64,000 nucleotides of DNA from Bacillota bacterium (GTDB lineage Bacteria; Bacillota; Clostridia; Acetivibrionales; DTU013). The notes beneath the pieces are model-generated. The model saw only the letters and a list, made by a program, of their open reading frames with translations, searched no databases and was not told where the DNA came from. Position 1 is the stretch's first letter; every line of letters begins with the position of its first letter. The stretch spans positions 69,388-133,387 of the forward strand of contig JAEZYU010000067.1 in the NCBI GenBank assembly GCA_023418915.1. The letters are read 5' to 3'. Shown here in pieces: positions 50,326 to 59,529 of the stretch. The position numbers and the translations under genes are program-made.

Positions 50326-51660
50326 TCATTGTCGAACATCAGCCGGCTTAATGAAAAAACGTGAGTAAGCCGCACATGAAAGCAGCAGTATACCAGATAT
50401 GCAGAACAACGTCTGCATTCCCCCTATACCAAAGCCGGCTATATTTACTCCAAACCCTTTGAATATGATAAGGAGCGCAGATCCGGCTGCCGTACCCATA
50501 AAGCCCATGAAACCGCCGAGTGCAGCATTGAAGCCGGTATACACTGTTCTCCCGTTCTCCGGGGAGTAAATATACTGAATATTGAACGTGGATATCCCTA
50601 TCCCTGCCCAGGCTATTCCTCCGAGCAGATGCAGAAATGGCACAAGAATAAATGCGGTAGACTGATTTACTAATACCCAAAGGAAATGGCATATACCAAT
50701 TATCATAACTGAATTGGTCAAAACGAAGTTCCATGATTTTCTGTCCGCTATCCTGCCCCATACCCTCACAAGAAGGACATTCACACTGGTTGAGATCATT
50801 CCCATGAACATTATATACGTATAATCCAGATTCAGACCTGTTACCATATATACTGAAAAAAACGGGCCTCCTATCTGCATACCAATATTGTATAAAATAA
50901 AAAATACTATAATTTTCCTAAATGCCTGATCCTTCAAAGGTATAGTAGTGATTTGCTTTAGATTATATACAGTCATTTTTCTCTTTGTGACTGGTTCCCT
51001 TATCCTTGTCCAAAAGTATGCATTTCCAAATGACAGCACGATAACCACTGCGAATGTCGTCACAAATCCGCCGTATTCATTCTCTGCTGCTTTATATATG
51101 TCCATGATCCTTCCGAGCACCAGCGTGAATACTGTTCCAACTGCAAGAAGAGCGGATTCCCTTTTACTCAGATAGCTGCCTCTTATCCTCTCAGGAGTAA
51201 GATCTATCAGTATTGCACTGCCCGCCGGGTTATTCAGTGATATTGCCATATATGATAATAGATAAAATGCAGCCAGCAGCGCCAGTTTTGACGACTTACC
51301 AGTCGTGATCAGCGGTATGACCACCATAAGTCCAAGAATAAACCTGTGCAGGAAGTTAAGTATTGTGACAATAAGTTTTCTTCTGTCTGTCTTTTCGAAA
51401 TATATCGGTGAGATAATGGACATAACACCAGCCAACACCGGAATTGCACCAATCATACCATTGAATGCATCGTCGGCGCCAAGAAAGCTGGCGTATCCCG
51501 CAAGAAAGGCTCCACTGGTCAGGTTGAATACAGCCCTTGCAGCACAGCCCTCAAATATGGACATTTTTCTGCTAAATTCGTATTCCTTTTCATCCAGTTG
51601 CCTGGTATTGTAAAATATGTCCCTAAATTTTGACCCATTTTTCATATATGTCTCACTCAA
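50326..51660 (-). CDS. MFS transporter
   Basis: The 444-residue product is a 12-span major facilitator protein; the loop between spans 2 and 3 reads PIYFEKTDRRKLIV and the central loop is short. Start uncertain: TTG 51660 or ATG 51645, neither with a strong ribosome site. No substrate can be named; homologues of this group are often annotated as putative drug or sugar transporters. Its upstream side is next to two copies of the dispersed hairpin repeat. Confidence 0.8.
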   Translation of the reverse strand: MSETYMKNGSKFRDIFYNTRQLDEKEYEFSRKMSIFEGCAARAVFNLTSGAFLAGYASFLGADDAFNGMIGAIPVLAGVMSIISPIYFEKTDRRKLIVTILNFLHRFILGLMVVIPLITTGKSSKLALLAAFYLLSYMAISLNNPAGSAILIDLTPERIRGSYLSKRESALLAVGTVFTLVLGRIMDIYKAAENEYGGFVTTFAVVIVLSFGNAYFWTRIREPVTKRKMTVYNLKQITTIPLKDQAFRKIIVFFILYNIGMQIGGPFFSVYMVTGLNLDYTYIMFMGMISTSVNVLLVRVWGRIADRKSWNFVLTNSVMIIGICHFLWVLVNQSTAFILVPFLHLLGGIAWAGIGISTFNIQYIYSPENGRTVYTGFNAALGGFMGFMGTAAGSALLIIFKGFGVNIAGFGIGGMQTLFCISGILLLSCAAYSRFFIKPADVRQ

Positions 51661-51679
51661 CAGAGTTTACTGTTATTAA

Positions 51680-51758
51680 TACCTGCCACTAAGCGTCTTT
51701 CAACCTGAATGGTTGAAAATACGAAAAGAAGTGGGAGATATCTATCGCCTCGTTACAT
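51680..51758. repeat. Dispersed hairpin repeat, copy E (right-end type)
   Basis: TACCTGCCACTAAGCG, an inner hairpin TTTCAACC-TGAAT-GGTTGAAA, and GAAGTGGGAGATATCTATCG then CCTCGTTACAT. The outer CCACT and AGTGG parts can pair around the inner hairpin. The order is the same as in copy F and as the right part of 59002-59183. Confidence 0.65.
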
Positions 51759-51881
51759 ATCTGTATATTATTTTATTCGTCGAAGCACTGCTTATCACTG
51801 TCCGGCAATTATGTATTCATATCACAACTAATATACACCATCCTGAGATCATAAGCAATCGGGTAATCATCCTTTTTATCG

Positions 51882-51999
51882 ATACCCGCCTCTAAGCGTT
51901 TTTTAACTCAAGGGGTTTGAAAAGACATATTAGCGTTTTTCAGCCTATGGGCTGAAAATACGTTAAGAGGTGGGGGCCATATATCGGCTTGTTATAGCA
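51882..51999. repeat. Dispersed hairpin repeat, copy F (right-end type)
   Basis: TACCCGCCTCTAAGCGTT, then TTTCAGCC-TATG-GGCTGAAA as a perfect inner hairpin, then AAGAGGTGGGGGCCATATAT and GGCTTGTTATA. The outer parts CCCGCCTCTAA and TTAAGAGGTGGGGG pair. An extra internal segment of about 30 bp suggests partial duplication. Confidence 0.65.
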
Positions 52000-52015
52000 C
52001 TTTTAAAGAGGCTGG

Positions 52016-52705
52016 TCATATAATGCTCACCGCCCGTTTGTGAATCACGGATGTAGACATTATGAAAAACATCAGGGTGGACAGGTTCAATACTGCAGGC
52101 GCCACATAGCCCCCGATAGGAGCTGGAATCAATATCAGTATGAGGAATACAACAGACATTATGATAACAGGGTTAAAAACAGCCATCCATTTGGGATATG
52201 CCGACCTTCCTCCGAGTACCGATAAAACAAAAAGAATTGAAAAAAGTATCATATCCACAGCCATTACTGCGATAATCAACTTCCAATAAAACTCAAAATC
52301 TCCGATCATGCCGGAAATACTGCTGTCAACTCCATCGAAAAAATGGTAAAGCTTCCAGCCGCCTGCCATGTAGGCATATGTAGTGTGAAATGCAGCCCCC
52401 ATGATCAATCCGTGACCACCGGCTATTGCCGCTGCGACCGGAACAGCCTTCCCGGAAGATCTTAGTCCGAGATACACAGGTACAAGCCCTGAGATCTGGA
52501 ACGGCAGCATAAATACTCCAAGAAAGGTGCCTGCTGTTATCCTCCAGCCTTGTATACCGACCATGCACTCCGTGGGAAGCTTGAAGAATGACAATCCGCT
52601 GTCCGGCCTCCCGAGCAGGATCAGATCACTGATTATCGTAAACAGCACACCAATGATCCCGACTGTTCCAAATATAAGTACTGTTTTTGCTTTATTCTTT
52701 ACCAC
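52016..52705 (-). CDS. Uncharacterised multi-span membrane protein
   Basis: The 229-residue product has about seven hydrophobic spans, starting TVLIFGTVGIIGVLFTIISD, with conserved-looking polar residues inside the membrane region (GGHGLIMGAAFHTTYAYMAG). It is of a kind found widely in Clostridia as a single gene without assigned function. ATG? the start codon ATG 52705 lies after GGGGGCGGAATATGAGTGGTAA with only a weak site. No operon partner. Confidence 0.6.
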   Translation of the reverse strand: MVKNKAKTVLIFGTVGIIGVLFTIISDLILLGRPDSGLSFFKLPTECMVGIQGWRITAGTFLGVFMLPFQISGLVPVYLGLRSSGKAVPVAAAIAGGHGLIMGAAFHTTYAYMAGGWKLYHFFDGVDSSISGMIGDFEFYWKLIIAVMAVDMILFSILFVLSVLGGRSAYPKWMAVFNPVIIMSVVFLILILIPAPIGGYVAPAVLNLSTLMFFIMSTSVIHKRAVSII

Positions 52706-52799
52706 TCATATTCCGCCCCCAATATTTTACTGCAACCAATTATATACTATTTTTAGCTGCACGAAAATAGGCACGGCCATTATCCCCACGTAATAAGGC

Positions 52800-53414
52800 T
52801 CACCCTATCTGGAACCTGAGTACTGTCTTAAGCTTTTGCGGCTCTGTCCTTTGGGGATTTGACAGGTATATCTCCCTGTGATACATTGATGATCTGCGGA
52901 CCCCTTTTTCACCGCAAAATTTCTCCATCATAGCGAAGCTGGCCGGTTCGTCGTCATAGCTGCCTAAATGAAGCATCTGACAGCACATACCCTCTGTTAT
53001 GCTTTGGAATGATGCTTTTGAAAGATATTCATTTGGTTTTTTTCTTTTCACTGCTGCCAGAAAATAATCAAACAGCTCCGGTGTCAAAAAATCCGGCTGA
53101 CGTATCATTATCTCATATTTGTAATTGCTCTTGTCGGTTACTGGCTTTGATGTGTCAATAAGTCCCCATACTCCTTCAAGAGGAAATATTGTGTATTCGT
53201 AATATCCTTCCGGTACAGTACTGCCCTTATATGACATCTTGACCGCATATGTCAGGCTGTATAACGCTTCGCAGGCCTTTGCAAAATCCCTGCCGTTCGG
53301 ATTACCTTCCCCGCTTACAATAATAAAGTTCATCGTAGGCACATCTACAATGGCTGGAACGTTTTTAGGAAGGTAAAGCTCCCTCATATCCTTCTTGTAA
53401 TCGATTTTCTTCAT
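52800..53414 (-). CDS. GyrI-like small-molecule-binding domain protein
   Basis: ATG 53414 has GAGGGAGAGACTAAA upstream. The 204-residue product is a stand-alone GyrI-like domain: KKIDYKKDMRELYLPKNVPA start, then IIVSGEGNPNGRDFAKACEA, KMSYKGSTVPEGYYEYTIFP and VEGMCCQMLHLGSYDDEP-type segments (here ITEGMCCQMLHLGSYDDEP). The family binds amphipathic molecules and in some members hydrolyses them. No HTH is attached. Function in this organism unknown. Confidence 0.85.
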   Translation of the reverse strand: MKKIDYKKDMRELYLPKNVPAIVDVPTMNFIIVSGEGNPNGRDFAKACEALYSLTYAVKMSYKGSTVPEGYYEYTIFPLEGVWGLIDTSKPVTDKSNYKYEIMIRQPDFLTPELFDYFLAAVKRKKPNEYLSKASFQSITEGMCCQMLHLGSYDDEPASFAMMEKFCGEKGVRRSSMYHREIYLSNPQRTEPQKLKTVLRFQIG

Positions 53415-53760
53415 TTTAGTCTCTCCCTCAATCCCTGGATTATTCTCACACCTTATATACAATTTGCTTCATTTCACAGCTTCGTATGTATCAAGCACCA
53501 ACCACAGTCTTCTCTTCTAGAAAACAACATCATAATCCATGCAATTACCTCCCGATTCTTTTGCCTTGATAGTGATTTGCTGCGTTTTTCATACGACTAT
53601 TTTACACTACCCTTTTTTTGTCAGACGTGTGCAGCTTTACACGCTGCTACGAGCTATCATTCCATATCAGTATATTGCATGAAATATGACGCCTTAATGT
53701 CATATTAGCAAAGTTTTTTCATAAGTGTAGAAATATCCTTGTAATGCATTCCTATCAAAT

Positions 53761-53818
53761 AGAGTGAACGGTTGAAAATTCACTGAGGGATGGAAAATAT
53801 TCATCTCCTGTTATGTAA
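53761..53818. repeat. Dispersed hairpin repeat, copy G (partial)
   Basis: ACGGTTGAAAATTCACTGAG then GGATGGAAAATATTCATCTC and CTGTTATGTA correspond to the right part of copies E and H (GGTTGAAAA..., GGGAGATATCTATC..., CTCGTTA). It ends at the stop of the pseudouridine synthase gene. The rest of 53415-53760 has no recognised feature. Confidence 0.5.
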
Positions 53819-54647
53819 ATAGGTTCCAGGGATAAGCCGATGGCGGATTTGAACTGAATGAAACATACTCCTTGAGAGTAGGATGGATAAAGCCAACCTC
53901 AACAGACCAGAGTGCAAGCTGCATCCCTGGTTTATTCAGCGATGCACCGTATTTTTGATCCCCATAGAGAGGATGCCCTGCAGCAGCAAGCTGAACACGT
54001 ATCTGATGCGGTCTGCCTGTGTGCAGCTTAATCCTAACAAGGGAATACTGATCGTCGGCACCCTTGACTGTATAGTCTAAAACCGCCTTTTTTGCATTGC
54101 TGTACGAATCTTCCGCATTGATATTTTTGTTACCGTCAGTATTGCCATGAATGCCGTAGTTTCTATGAATGCCGTAATCTCTATCTCCATTTTGTGTGTC
54201 TTGACGCCTGGCGCCAGCTGAATCTGTTACGGTGCTGCTCATGTCAGATGGACTGTCTACTACCCTTACCGTATTCGTTTTAACATCCTTAACAAGAAAA
54301 TTGACCAAAGTGCCTGTCAATTTGTCAGGCACACCATGCACAACAGCAAGATATGTCTTGTCAAATTCTCTCGTCCTGATTTGATCTGACAGTCTGGATG
54401 CAGCTTTAGACGTTTTTGCAAAGACCATCGCTCCGCCGACCGGACGGTCAAGCCTGTGCACCAGACCGAGAAATACATTGCCCGGCTTATTGTACCTTTG
54501 TCTTATGTCTTCCTTTAAGGCACTCAACAGATCCATGTCTCCCGTCTGATCGCCCTGTGTCAGCATGTTCGGGGGCTTTTCGACCACAAGCAGATGATTA
54601 TCCTCGTGTATTATTTTAATATTATTCCTGTTACCCATCGTCACCAT
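53811..54647 (-). CDS. RluA-family pseudouridine synthase
   Basis: The 278-residue protein has LLVVEKPPNMLTQGDQTGD, the catalytic motif VHRLDRPVGGAMVFAKTSKA (Asp nucleophile in HRLD) and HTGRPHQIRVQLAAAGHPLY, all diagnostic for RluA-type enzymes that make pseudouridine in rRNA or tRNA. There is no S4 domain. Between residues about 125 and 190 is an insertion with repeats (YGIHRNYGIHGNTDGN) that is absent from most family members and may be strain-variable. Target site not known. Confidence 0.92.
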   Translation of the reverse strand: MVTMGNRNNIKIIHEDNHLLVVEKPPNMLTQGDQTGDMDLLSALKEDIRQRYNKPGNVFLGLVHRLDRPVGGAMVFAKTSKAASRLSDQIRTREFDKTYLAVVHGVPDKLTGTLVNFLVKDVKTNTVRVVDSPSDMSSTVTDSAGARRQDTQNGDRDYGIHRNYGIHGNTDGNKNINAEDSYSNAKKAVLDYTVKGADDQYSLVRIKLHTGRPHQIRVQLAAAGHPLYGDQKYGASLNKPGMQLALWSVEVGFIHPTLKEYVSFSSNPPSAYPWNLFT

Positions 54648-54720
54648 TCAATCCGTTGTTTTTTGTTTCTGCCCGCTTAGCTGTACCAATAAGCCCTTGT
54701 TCATATTTCACAACGATGCG

Positions 54721-54838
54721 TTATAACGCATCGTTCAAAGAAAAATTTTCGATTGTAGAAAATTTTTCTTACCTCTGCGCGTTTCAACAAGGCGGGAGAT
54801 ATGCTCTCACCACTCAATTTATTTTCAGCCTCGTTGAA
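54721..54838. repeat. Dispersed hairpin repeat, copy B (left-end type)
   Basis: Begins TTATAACGCATCGTTCAAAG, followed by a 12-bp perfect hairpin AGAAAAATTTTC-GATTGTA-GAAAATTTTTCT and ACCTCTGCGCGTTTCAACAA then GGCGGGAGATATGCTC. It is almost identical to 59002-59090. The bases before it make a 24-bp perfect palindrome with its first bases (AACGATGCGTTA/TAACGCATCGTT, 54712-54735). Confidence 0.75.
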
Positions 54839-54854
54839 ATGCGAACGCATTCTG

Positions 54855-55781
54855 TCAGGCTTCCCATCTTCCTGCAGCACCGCAGGGGAGCACTAGGCCT
54901 GTTGCACTGGCCGGCAGCCCTACCTCATCAGCTGTGACGCTGCCGCCGTATTTGCGCTGCATCGACAGCCTCAGCATGTTCCCGATCACAGTAGGTGACA
55001 GCCCTGTAGTGTATGAATTTATAAGAAAGAATAACGGTTCCTCTGTCAATACTTCCATACACTGTGTTATCAGACCGAATATTTCATTCTCGATCTTCCA
55101 CAGCTCACCATTAGGTCCTCTTCCATATGAGGGCGGGTCCATGATTACTGCATCATATCTGCGTCCCCGTCTGTTTTCACGCGCCACAAACTTCACAACA
55201 TCATCCACTATAAACCTGACAGGCTTGTCCGCAAGTCTTGATAGTGCCAGATTTTCCTTGGCTCTTGTAACCATCCCTTTAGAGGCATCCACATGGCAGA
55301 CCTCTGCACCTGCATAAGCGGCTGCAACTGTAGCTCCGCCTGTATACGCAAACAGATTGAGCACACTGATCCTCCGCTGTTCGCCTTTGATCGGGCCTTG
55401 GATTATGTCTTCGCTTGCACTTTTGATTTTCTCTTCGCTTCGGGCACCTTTTATCTTATCTTCGATCCACTTCCAGTTGACAGCCTGCTCAGGAAACAAC
55501 CCGGTGTGCTTGAAGCCGGTAGGCTCCACATAAAATTCCAGATCCCTGTACTTAACAGTCCACTGGGACGGCAGCTTCCTTATGTATTCCCACCTTCCGC
55601 CGCCGCTGTTGCTCCTGTGATAGTGGGCATCAACACCTCTCCAGGCCTTCTCATCTCCCGTGATCGGCCATATCGCCTGAGGATCCGGTCTCCTAAGCGT
55701 ATATTTACCCCAGCGCTCAAGCTTTTCGCCTCCGCCTGTATCTATCAGTTCATAATCCTTCCAGTCATCCGCAAGCAGCAT
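54855..55781 (-). CDS. Class I SAM-dependent methyltransferase (RlmI/RlmK-like)
   Basis: ATG 55781 has TTTGGAGGAATAAGG upstream; the frame is open a little further without a site. The 308-residue product has motif I in VLNLFAYTGGATVAAAYAGA, VCHVDASKGMV, and motif IV AVIMDPPSYGRGPNGE. LNLFxYTG and DPPSY are typical of the rRNA methyltransferases of the RlmI/RlmK/YccW group. No PUA domain is present. Probable rRNA modification; target not determined. It is next to the pseudouridine synthase gene in the same direction with a repeat between. Confidence 0.88.
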   Translation of the reverse strand: MLLADDWKDYELIDTGGGEKLERWGKYTLRRPDPQAIWPITGDEKAWRGVDAHYHRSNSGGGRWEYIRKLPSQWTVKYRDLEFYVEPTGFKHTGLFPEQAVNWKWIEDKIKGARSEEKIKSASEDIIQGPIKGEQRRISVLNLFAYTGGATVAAAYAGAEVCHVDASKGMVTRAKENLALSRLADKPVRFIVDDVVKFVARENRRGRRYDAVIMDPPSYGRGPNGELWKIENEIFGLITQCMEVLTEEPLFFLINSYTTGLSPTVIGNMLRLSMQRKYGGSVTADEVGLPASATGLVLPCGAAGRWEA

Positions 55782-56168
55782 CCTTATTCCTCCAAAATCT
55801 TTACTTCTAAACATCCATAACTTTACTTCCAAACGACTCTGATGGGAAGAGTCTGTCAGCTAATATCAGCTAACAGTAGTATTCATTATTCCCATGGCTA
55901 TATTCAGTATCTGTCATCACTGCTGATTTTACCATATTATTCTGATTTTATTAAGTATAGCAGCAAGTGTTTTTCTCTTATTTTACAGTCAACCTTCTTA
56001 TACCTTCGTCAACCAATCAACAGTTAGTCCTTTTTCAATGCTTAAGATATGCTGCTTGCAGTGCTTGTAGTTGCAGGAATCGTTTAGCTAATATTCGGCT
56101 TGAAAACCAGGGTTTACTACCCTAATGGTGATCAGCAATCCAGTATCGGAATATTGCATACCCTACTG

Positions 56169-56204
56169 TAAAAAAAGTTAGCAGTCTTGAAAAAAAGGAC
56201 TGCT
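56169..56204 (-). terminator. Terminator-like hairpin downstream of galK
   Basis: On the minus strand AGCAGTC-CTTTTTTTCAA-GACTGCT is followed by AAC and seven or more T residues. It lies about 150 nt after the galK stop; between them ATTAAAATATTGATGATTCC followed by CGCC occurs twice (56262-56310). I see no gene in 55845-56354. Confidence 0.6.
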
Positions 56205-56354
56205 TTCTGCAATCAGAAAACCAATCCTTTTGTTTGTTTCATAACCCATACGTTCATCTCACCATTAGAATATTGATGATTCCCGCCATTAAAATATTGA
56301 TGATTCCCGCCGAGTTACACCTTGCTTTATCTTCATTGTTCTATCGCCCTGGTC

Positions 56355-57548
56355 TTAATCCTGCTGTTCCACTTCTCTGCCGCCGTCGCCGACCTCCGAT
56401 ATATAAAAGGATGGCACCAGCCCGGTCCTTGCGATATAACCCTTTCCCACTTCCTCAACAAACCTGTCAACGGCATCCTCACGAACGATGCTGACAGTGC
56501 AGCCGCCAAAGCCTGCGCCGGTCATTCTTGAACCCGCAACTCCATCCGCCTTCAGTGCCTCCTCCACAAGAGTATCCAGTTCACTGCCCGTTACCTCATA
56601 CAGATCCCTTAAAGAATCATGGGATGCAATCATATATTTTCCGAACAACATAATATCGTCCTTGTTCAACGCTTCGACAGACCTAAGGACCCGGTCGTCC
56701 TCAGCTATGACATGCTCAGCTCTTTTTCTTATGATGTCATCCTTGATCTCATGTTTAAAGTGATTGAAGTCATCCATCGAAATCTCGCCAAGGCAGGATG
56801 CTCCGGGCAGGAATTTCTTTAGTATTTCAAATGCCGCTTCACACTGGCTCCTTCTCTCATTATATTTGGAATCGGCCAGACCTCTCTTTTTATTGGTATT
56901 AGCGATCACTATTTTGTAGCCTTTCAGATTCAGCGGTACATGCCGGTAGCTCAGGTCCCTGCAGTTAAGGAATATGGCATGATCAGCCTTACCCATGGCT
57001 GAAGCGAACTGATCCATTATACCGCAGTTGACTCCCACATAATTGTTTTCCGCCTTCTGACTGATCAAGGCTATTTTGATCATGTCCGTCGGCTGATCAA
57101 GGCCAAAAGCTGTATTGCCCAGTGATACCAGCGTTACGGCAGTCACCACTTCTATTGCTGCAGATGAAGAGAGTCCTGCTCCCAGCGGAACTGTATCATG
57201 ATACAGCAGATCACAGCCTGTCAGCCTGTAACCTGCCTTTTGAAGTTCGTCAGCAACACCTAGCTGATAATTGCCCCATTTCAGCGTTTTATACTCATCA
57301 AGTCTGTCAAGTGAACCCTGTACCTGTATGCCCAGATCAGTAGCAATCAGATTCATACTCCTGTCGGTCCTTGGCCTTGCGATAACAGTAGAGCTTAGTG
57401 TAAGTGCAGCAGGAAATACATAACCTCCGTTATAATCGGTATGTTCACCTATCAGATTGACACGCCCCGGTGAAGTGAAGACTCTTATGCCTTCCTCAGT
57501 CCCGCCGTAAATCCCAATAAATTTTTTCTTAAGATCAGATATGGTCAT
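56355..57548 (-). CDS. galK: Galactokinase
   Basis: The 397-residue protein, usual length, has the galactokinase signature GRVNLIGEHTDYNGGYVFPA, the GHMP ATP motif VPLGAGLSSSAAIEV, the catalytic-base region CGIMDQFASAMGKADH, and GAGFGGCTVSIV. It phosphorylates alpha-D-galactose to galactose 1-phosphate, the first step of the Leloir pathway; GalT at 57975-58949 does the next. ATG 57548 follows CAGGAAAGAGGTGTCGAT. No galE is in the window. Confidence 0.97.
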   Translation of the reverse strand: MTISDLKKKFIGIYGGTEEGIRVFTSPGRVNLIGEHTDYNGGYVFPAALTLSSTVIARPRTDRSMNLIATDLGIQVQGSLDRLDEYKTLKWGNYQLGVADELQKAGYRLTGCDLLYHDTVPLGAGLSSSAAIEVVTAVTLVSLGNTAFGLDQPTDMIKIALISQKAENNYVGVNCGIMDQFASAMGKADHAIFLNCRDLSYRHVPLNLKGYKIVIANTNKKRGLADSKYNERRSQCEAAFEILKKFLPGASCLGEISMDDFNHFKHEIKDDIIRKRAEHVIAEDDRVLRSVEALNKDDIMLFGKYMIASHDSLRDLYEVTGSELDTLVEEALKADGVAGSRMTGAGFGGCTVSIVREDAVDRFVEEVGKGYIARTGLVPSFYISEVGDGGREVEQQD

Positions 57549-57629
57549 ATCGACACCTCTTTCCTGATTTTAAAGTATTTGTATTGTTCAGCACTTTCAC
57601 ATCTGCTGCAGCCTGACTCTTCAACCTGC

Positions 57630-57960
57630 CGCCCGGCTCCTTCTTCAGTCCGGCTCCTTCTTCAGTCCGACTCCTTCAACCTGCGGTCCGGCTCCTTCTT
57701 CAGTCCGACTCCTTCTGCCAGTACTCTTTGTCATCTTGACGGTTTGGAGACAACTGATACACTTCATCTGCCAAGCTCATGCAGTGCGGAGGCCTTGATA
57801 CGCTTCATTTCCCATTTCCTGACCGTACAGACACCTCTGATGAGCTACATTTACCATTTCTCAACCGTACAGTGACCCCCGATATGCTTCATCTGCCAAT
57901 TTCATCGCTCAGTGACCTCTGATGAGCTTCAACCGTCAGTGCACCGCTCAGCGACCTCGA
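57630..57960. repeat. Degenerate tandem repeats between galT and galK
   Basis: An 18-bp-type unit GGCTCCTTCTTCAGTCC repeats about five times at 57630-57716. Then a looser unit of about 45 bp with CTCTGATGAGCTTCA-like and CAACCGTACAGTGACC-like parts repeats to 57960. No gene is seen in the 57549-57974 spacer. Confidence 0.65.
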
Positions 57961-57974
57961 TGCATCTTCTCTGC

Positions 57975-58949
57975 TCAGCGCTGGCTAGCCAAAAACCTCT
58001 TATGTGCCTCCCTGAGCTCCTCAGCCTTTTCCTCAGGCTTGGTAGGGTTGGCATGAGCCCACGCTCCGGTTTCGCTTGAGGCATTGAATTTCTGCTTGTT
58101 TGATGATCGCATCGGCGGAAAAAACTCTATGTGGAAATGGTAATAATCACTCACATCACCGCTGTTGACCGGATCCTGATGCATACACATCATATACGGG
58201 AAAGGGAAGCCGAACAGCGAGTCTAGTGTCCCCGTCGCTTCCTTCAGTGCCTTTGCAAGGTTAGTCCTTTCCCTTTCATCAAATTGTATCAGATTTTGCT
58301 TATGATTTTTGCTCACTATATACATACCATACGGATACTCCGTAAAATACGGCAGGAAAACTGCAAAATCTTCATTTTCAAAAATCATCCTGTCACCTGA
58401 TTTAATCTCATCATTCAGCATATCACAAATAAGGCATGTTCCATTTGCTCCATGATGCTCACGGCACGCTTCCAACTCCAGCTCCAGCTTCTTTGGTATA
58501 AACGGGTAGCCATAAATTTGTCCATGGGGATGAGGCATCGTGACACCAACCATTTCGCCTCTGTTTTCAAATATGAAAATGTACTTGATCCTCTCATCCT
58601 TTTTCAGTTCAATAAAACGCTCAGTCCAAAGATCAATGATTTTTACAATGTGCTCTTCTGAGAATTGATGGAATGATGATGTATGCTCCGGCGAGTATAG
58701 AATCACCTCACATTTTCCATAAGCCTCGGCCATTCTGTAGAGATCCGTGGGTACATTATCGGGTACCGGCGGCTGTTGCGAAAGTGCCGGAAAATCATTG
58801 TCGTATTTGTGCACTTCATAATCATCGGGGACCCTTCCGGAACCGGGACAGAAAGGGCACCAGTCCTTGGGCATCTGCGGCCTGTTCTGCCTGTGAGATG
58901 CTATCATCACCCAATCCTTTATCAGCGGATGCCATCGTAATTCAGCCAT
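57975..58949 (-). CDS. galT: Galactose-1-phosphate uridylyltransferase
   Basis: ATG 58949 follows ATAGGAGGAAGAAAT; the frame is open further upstream through the mobile repeat. The 324-residue product begins MAELRWHPLIKDWVMIASHR, has WCPFCPGSG (zinc-binding CxxC), and the active-site GVTMPHPHGQIYGYPF with the nucleotidylated His in HPHGQ, and a second histidine region MCMHQDP...YHFHIEFFPP. It exchanges UMP between UDP-glucose and galactose 1-phosphate. In the same direction as galK and the GH4 gene. Confidence 0.96.
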   Translation of the reverse strand: MAELRWHPLIKDWVMIASHRQNRPQMPKDWCPFCPGSGRVPDDYEVHKYDNDFPALSQQPPVPDNVPTDLYRMAEAYGKCEVILYSPEHTSSFHQFSEEHIVKIIDLWTERFIELKKDERIKYIFIFENRGEMVGVTMPHPHGQIYGYPFIPKKLELELEACREHHGANGTCLICDMLNDEIKSGDRMIFENEDFAVFLPYFTEYPYGMYIVSKNHKQNLIQFDERERTNLAKALKEATGTLDSLFGFPFPYMMCMHQDPVNSGDVSDYYHFHIEFFPPMRSSNKQKFNASSETGAWAHANPTKPEEKAEELREAHKRFLASQR

Positions 58950-59001
58950 ATTTCTTCCTCCTATGTAATGTGCTTTTAGCCAGGGTATTACCAGCGATAG
59001 T

Positions 59002-59183
59002 TTATAACGCATCGTTCAAAGAAAAATTTTCGACTATAGAAAATTTTTCTTACCTCTGCACATTTCAACGAGGCGGGAGATATACTCACATCATTTTCTT
59101 TCGATTAATCGAAAGAAAATATCTGAAATGCAATTGGTACCCGCCACTTATAGAAGTGGGGGATATCTATCACCTCGTTATAA
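59002..59183. mobile_element. Miniature mobile-element-like repeat, copy A (complete, 182 bp)
   Basis: The unit begins TTATAACGCATCGTTCAAAG and ends CACCTCGTTATAA; TTATAACG and CGTTATAA are terminal inverted repeats. Inside are a 12-bp hairpin AGAAAAATTTTC-GACTATA-GAAAATTTTTCT, an 11-bp palindromic CTTTCGATTAATCGAAAG segment, and a hairpin CCCGCCACTT-ATA-GAAGTGGGGG near the right end. It has no gene. It could be a MITE, or a non-autonomous relative of IS200/IS605 elements, which also end in subterminal hairpins. Confidence 0.65.
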
Positions 59184-59308
59184 GTCAAGATATTAATATA
59201 AACGATTCATAATAGCCTACTGTTATTTTAGTCCATTATTCTACATATTAAAATGCCATAATGTGATTTAAACATGTCATATTGATGAAAATGAATGAGA
59301 CATATACT

Positions 59309-59348
59309 TGTATGCCTTCTCAATTTCAAAAAGAAATGAAGGCATACA
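59309..59348. other. Hairpin in galT-GH4 spacer
   Basis: TGTATGCCTTC and GAAGGCATACA are a perfect 11-bp inverted repeat with an 18-nt A-rich loop. No T run follows on either strand. Possible regulatory structure or RNA 3' end. Confidence 0.4.
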
Positions 59349-59374
59349 CACAGCGAGGCTCTTACAAAAGTTTG

Positions 59375-59414
59375 AAAAAACAGGCAGGAGCAAAGATCAT
59401 TCCCGCCTGTTTTA
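59375..59414 (-). terminator. Terminator of the GH4 alpha-galactosidase gene
   Basis: On the minus strand ACAGGCGGGA...TCCTGCCTGT forms a stem with one mismatch, followed by six T residues. The opposite strand has TGTTTTATTT, so it may work in both directions. Confidence 0.7.
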
Positions 59415-59529
59415 TTTCAATGCTACTGTGCTAAAGCTGAGTACATGCACACAAGTTGTGTGAAAGCAGGTACATGTATACAAGCACAAGCACATGTCTT
59501 TTGTGTATGGAAGGCTTAAATGCAGCCAT

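Noticed and set aside
51680..51999. Riboswitch upstream of the MFS gene
   Set aside because: The hairpins match the dispersed repeat found at unrelated places, so a mobile repeat is the simpler reading.
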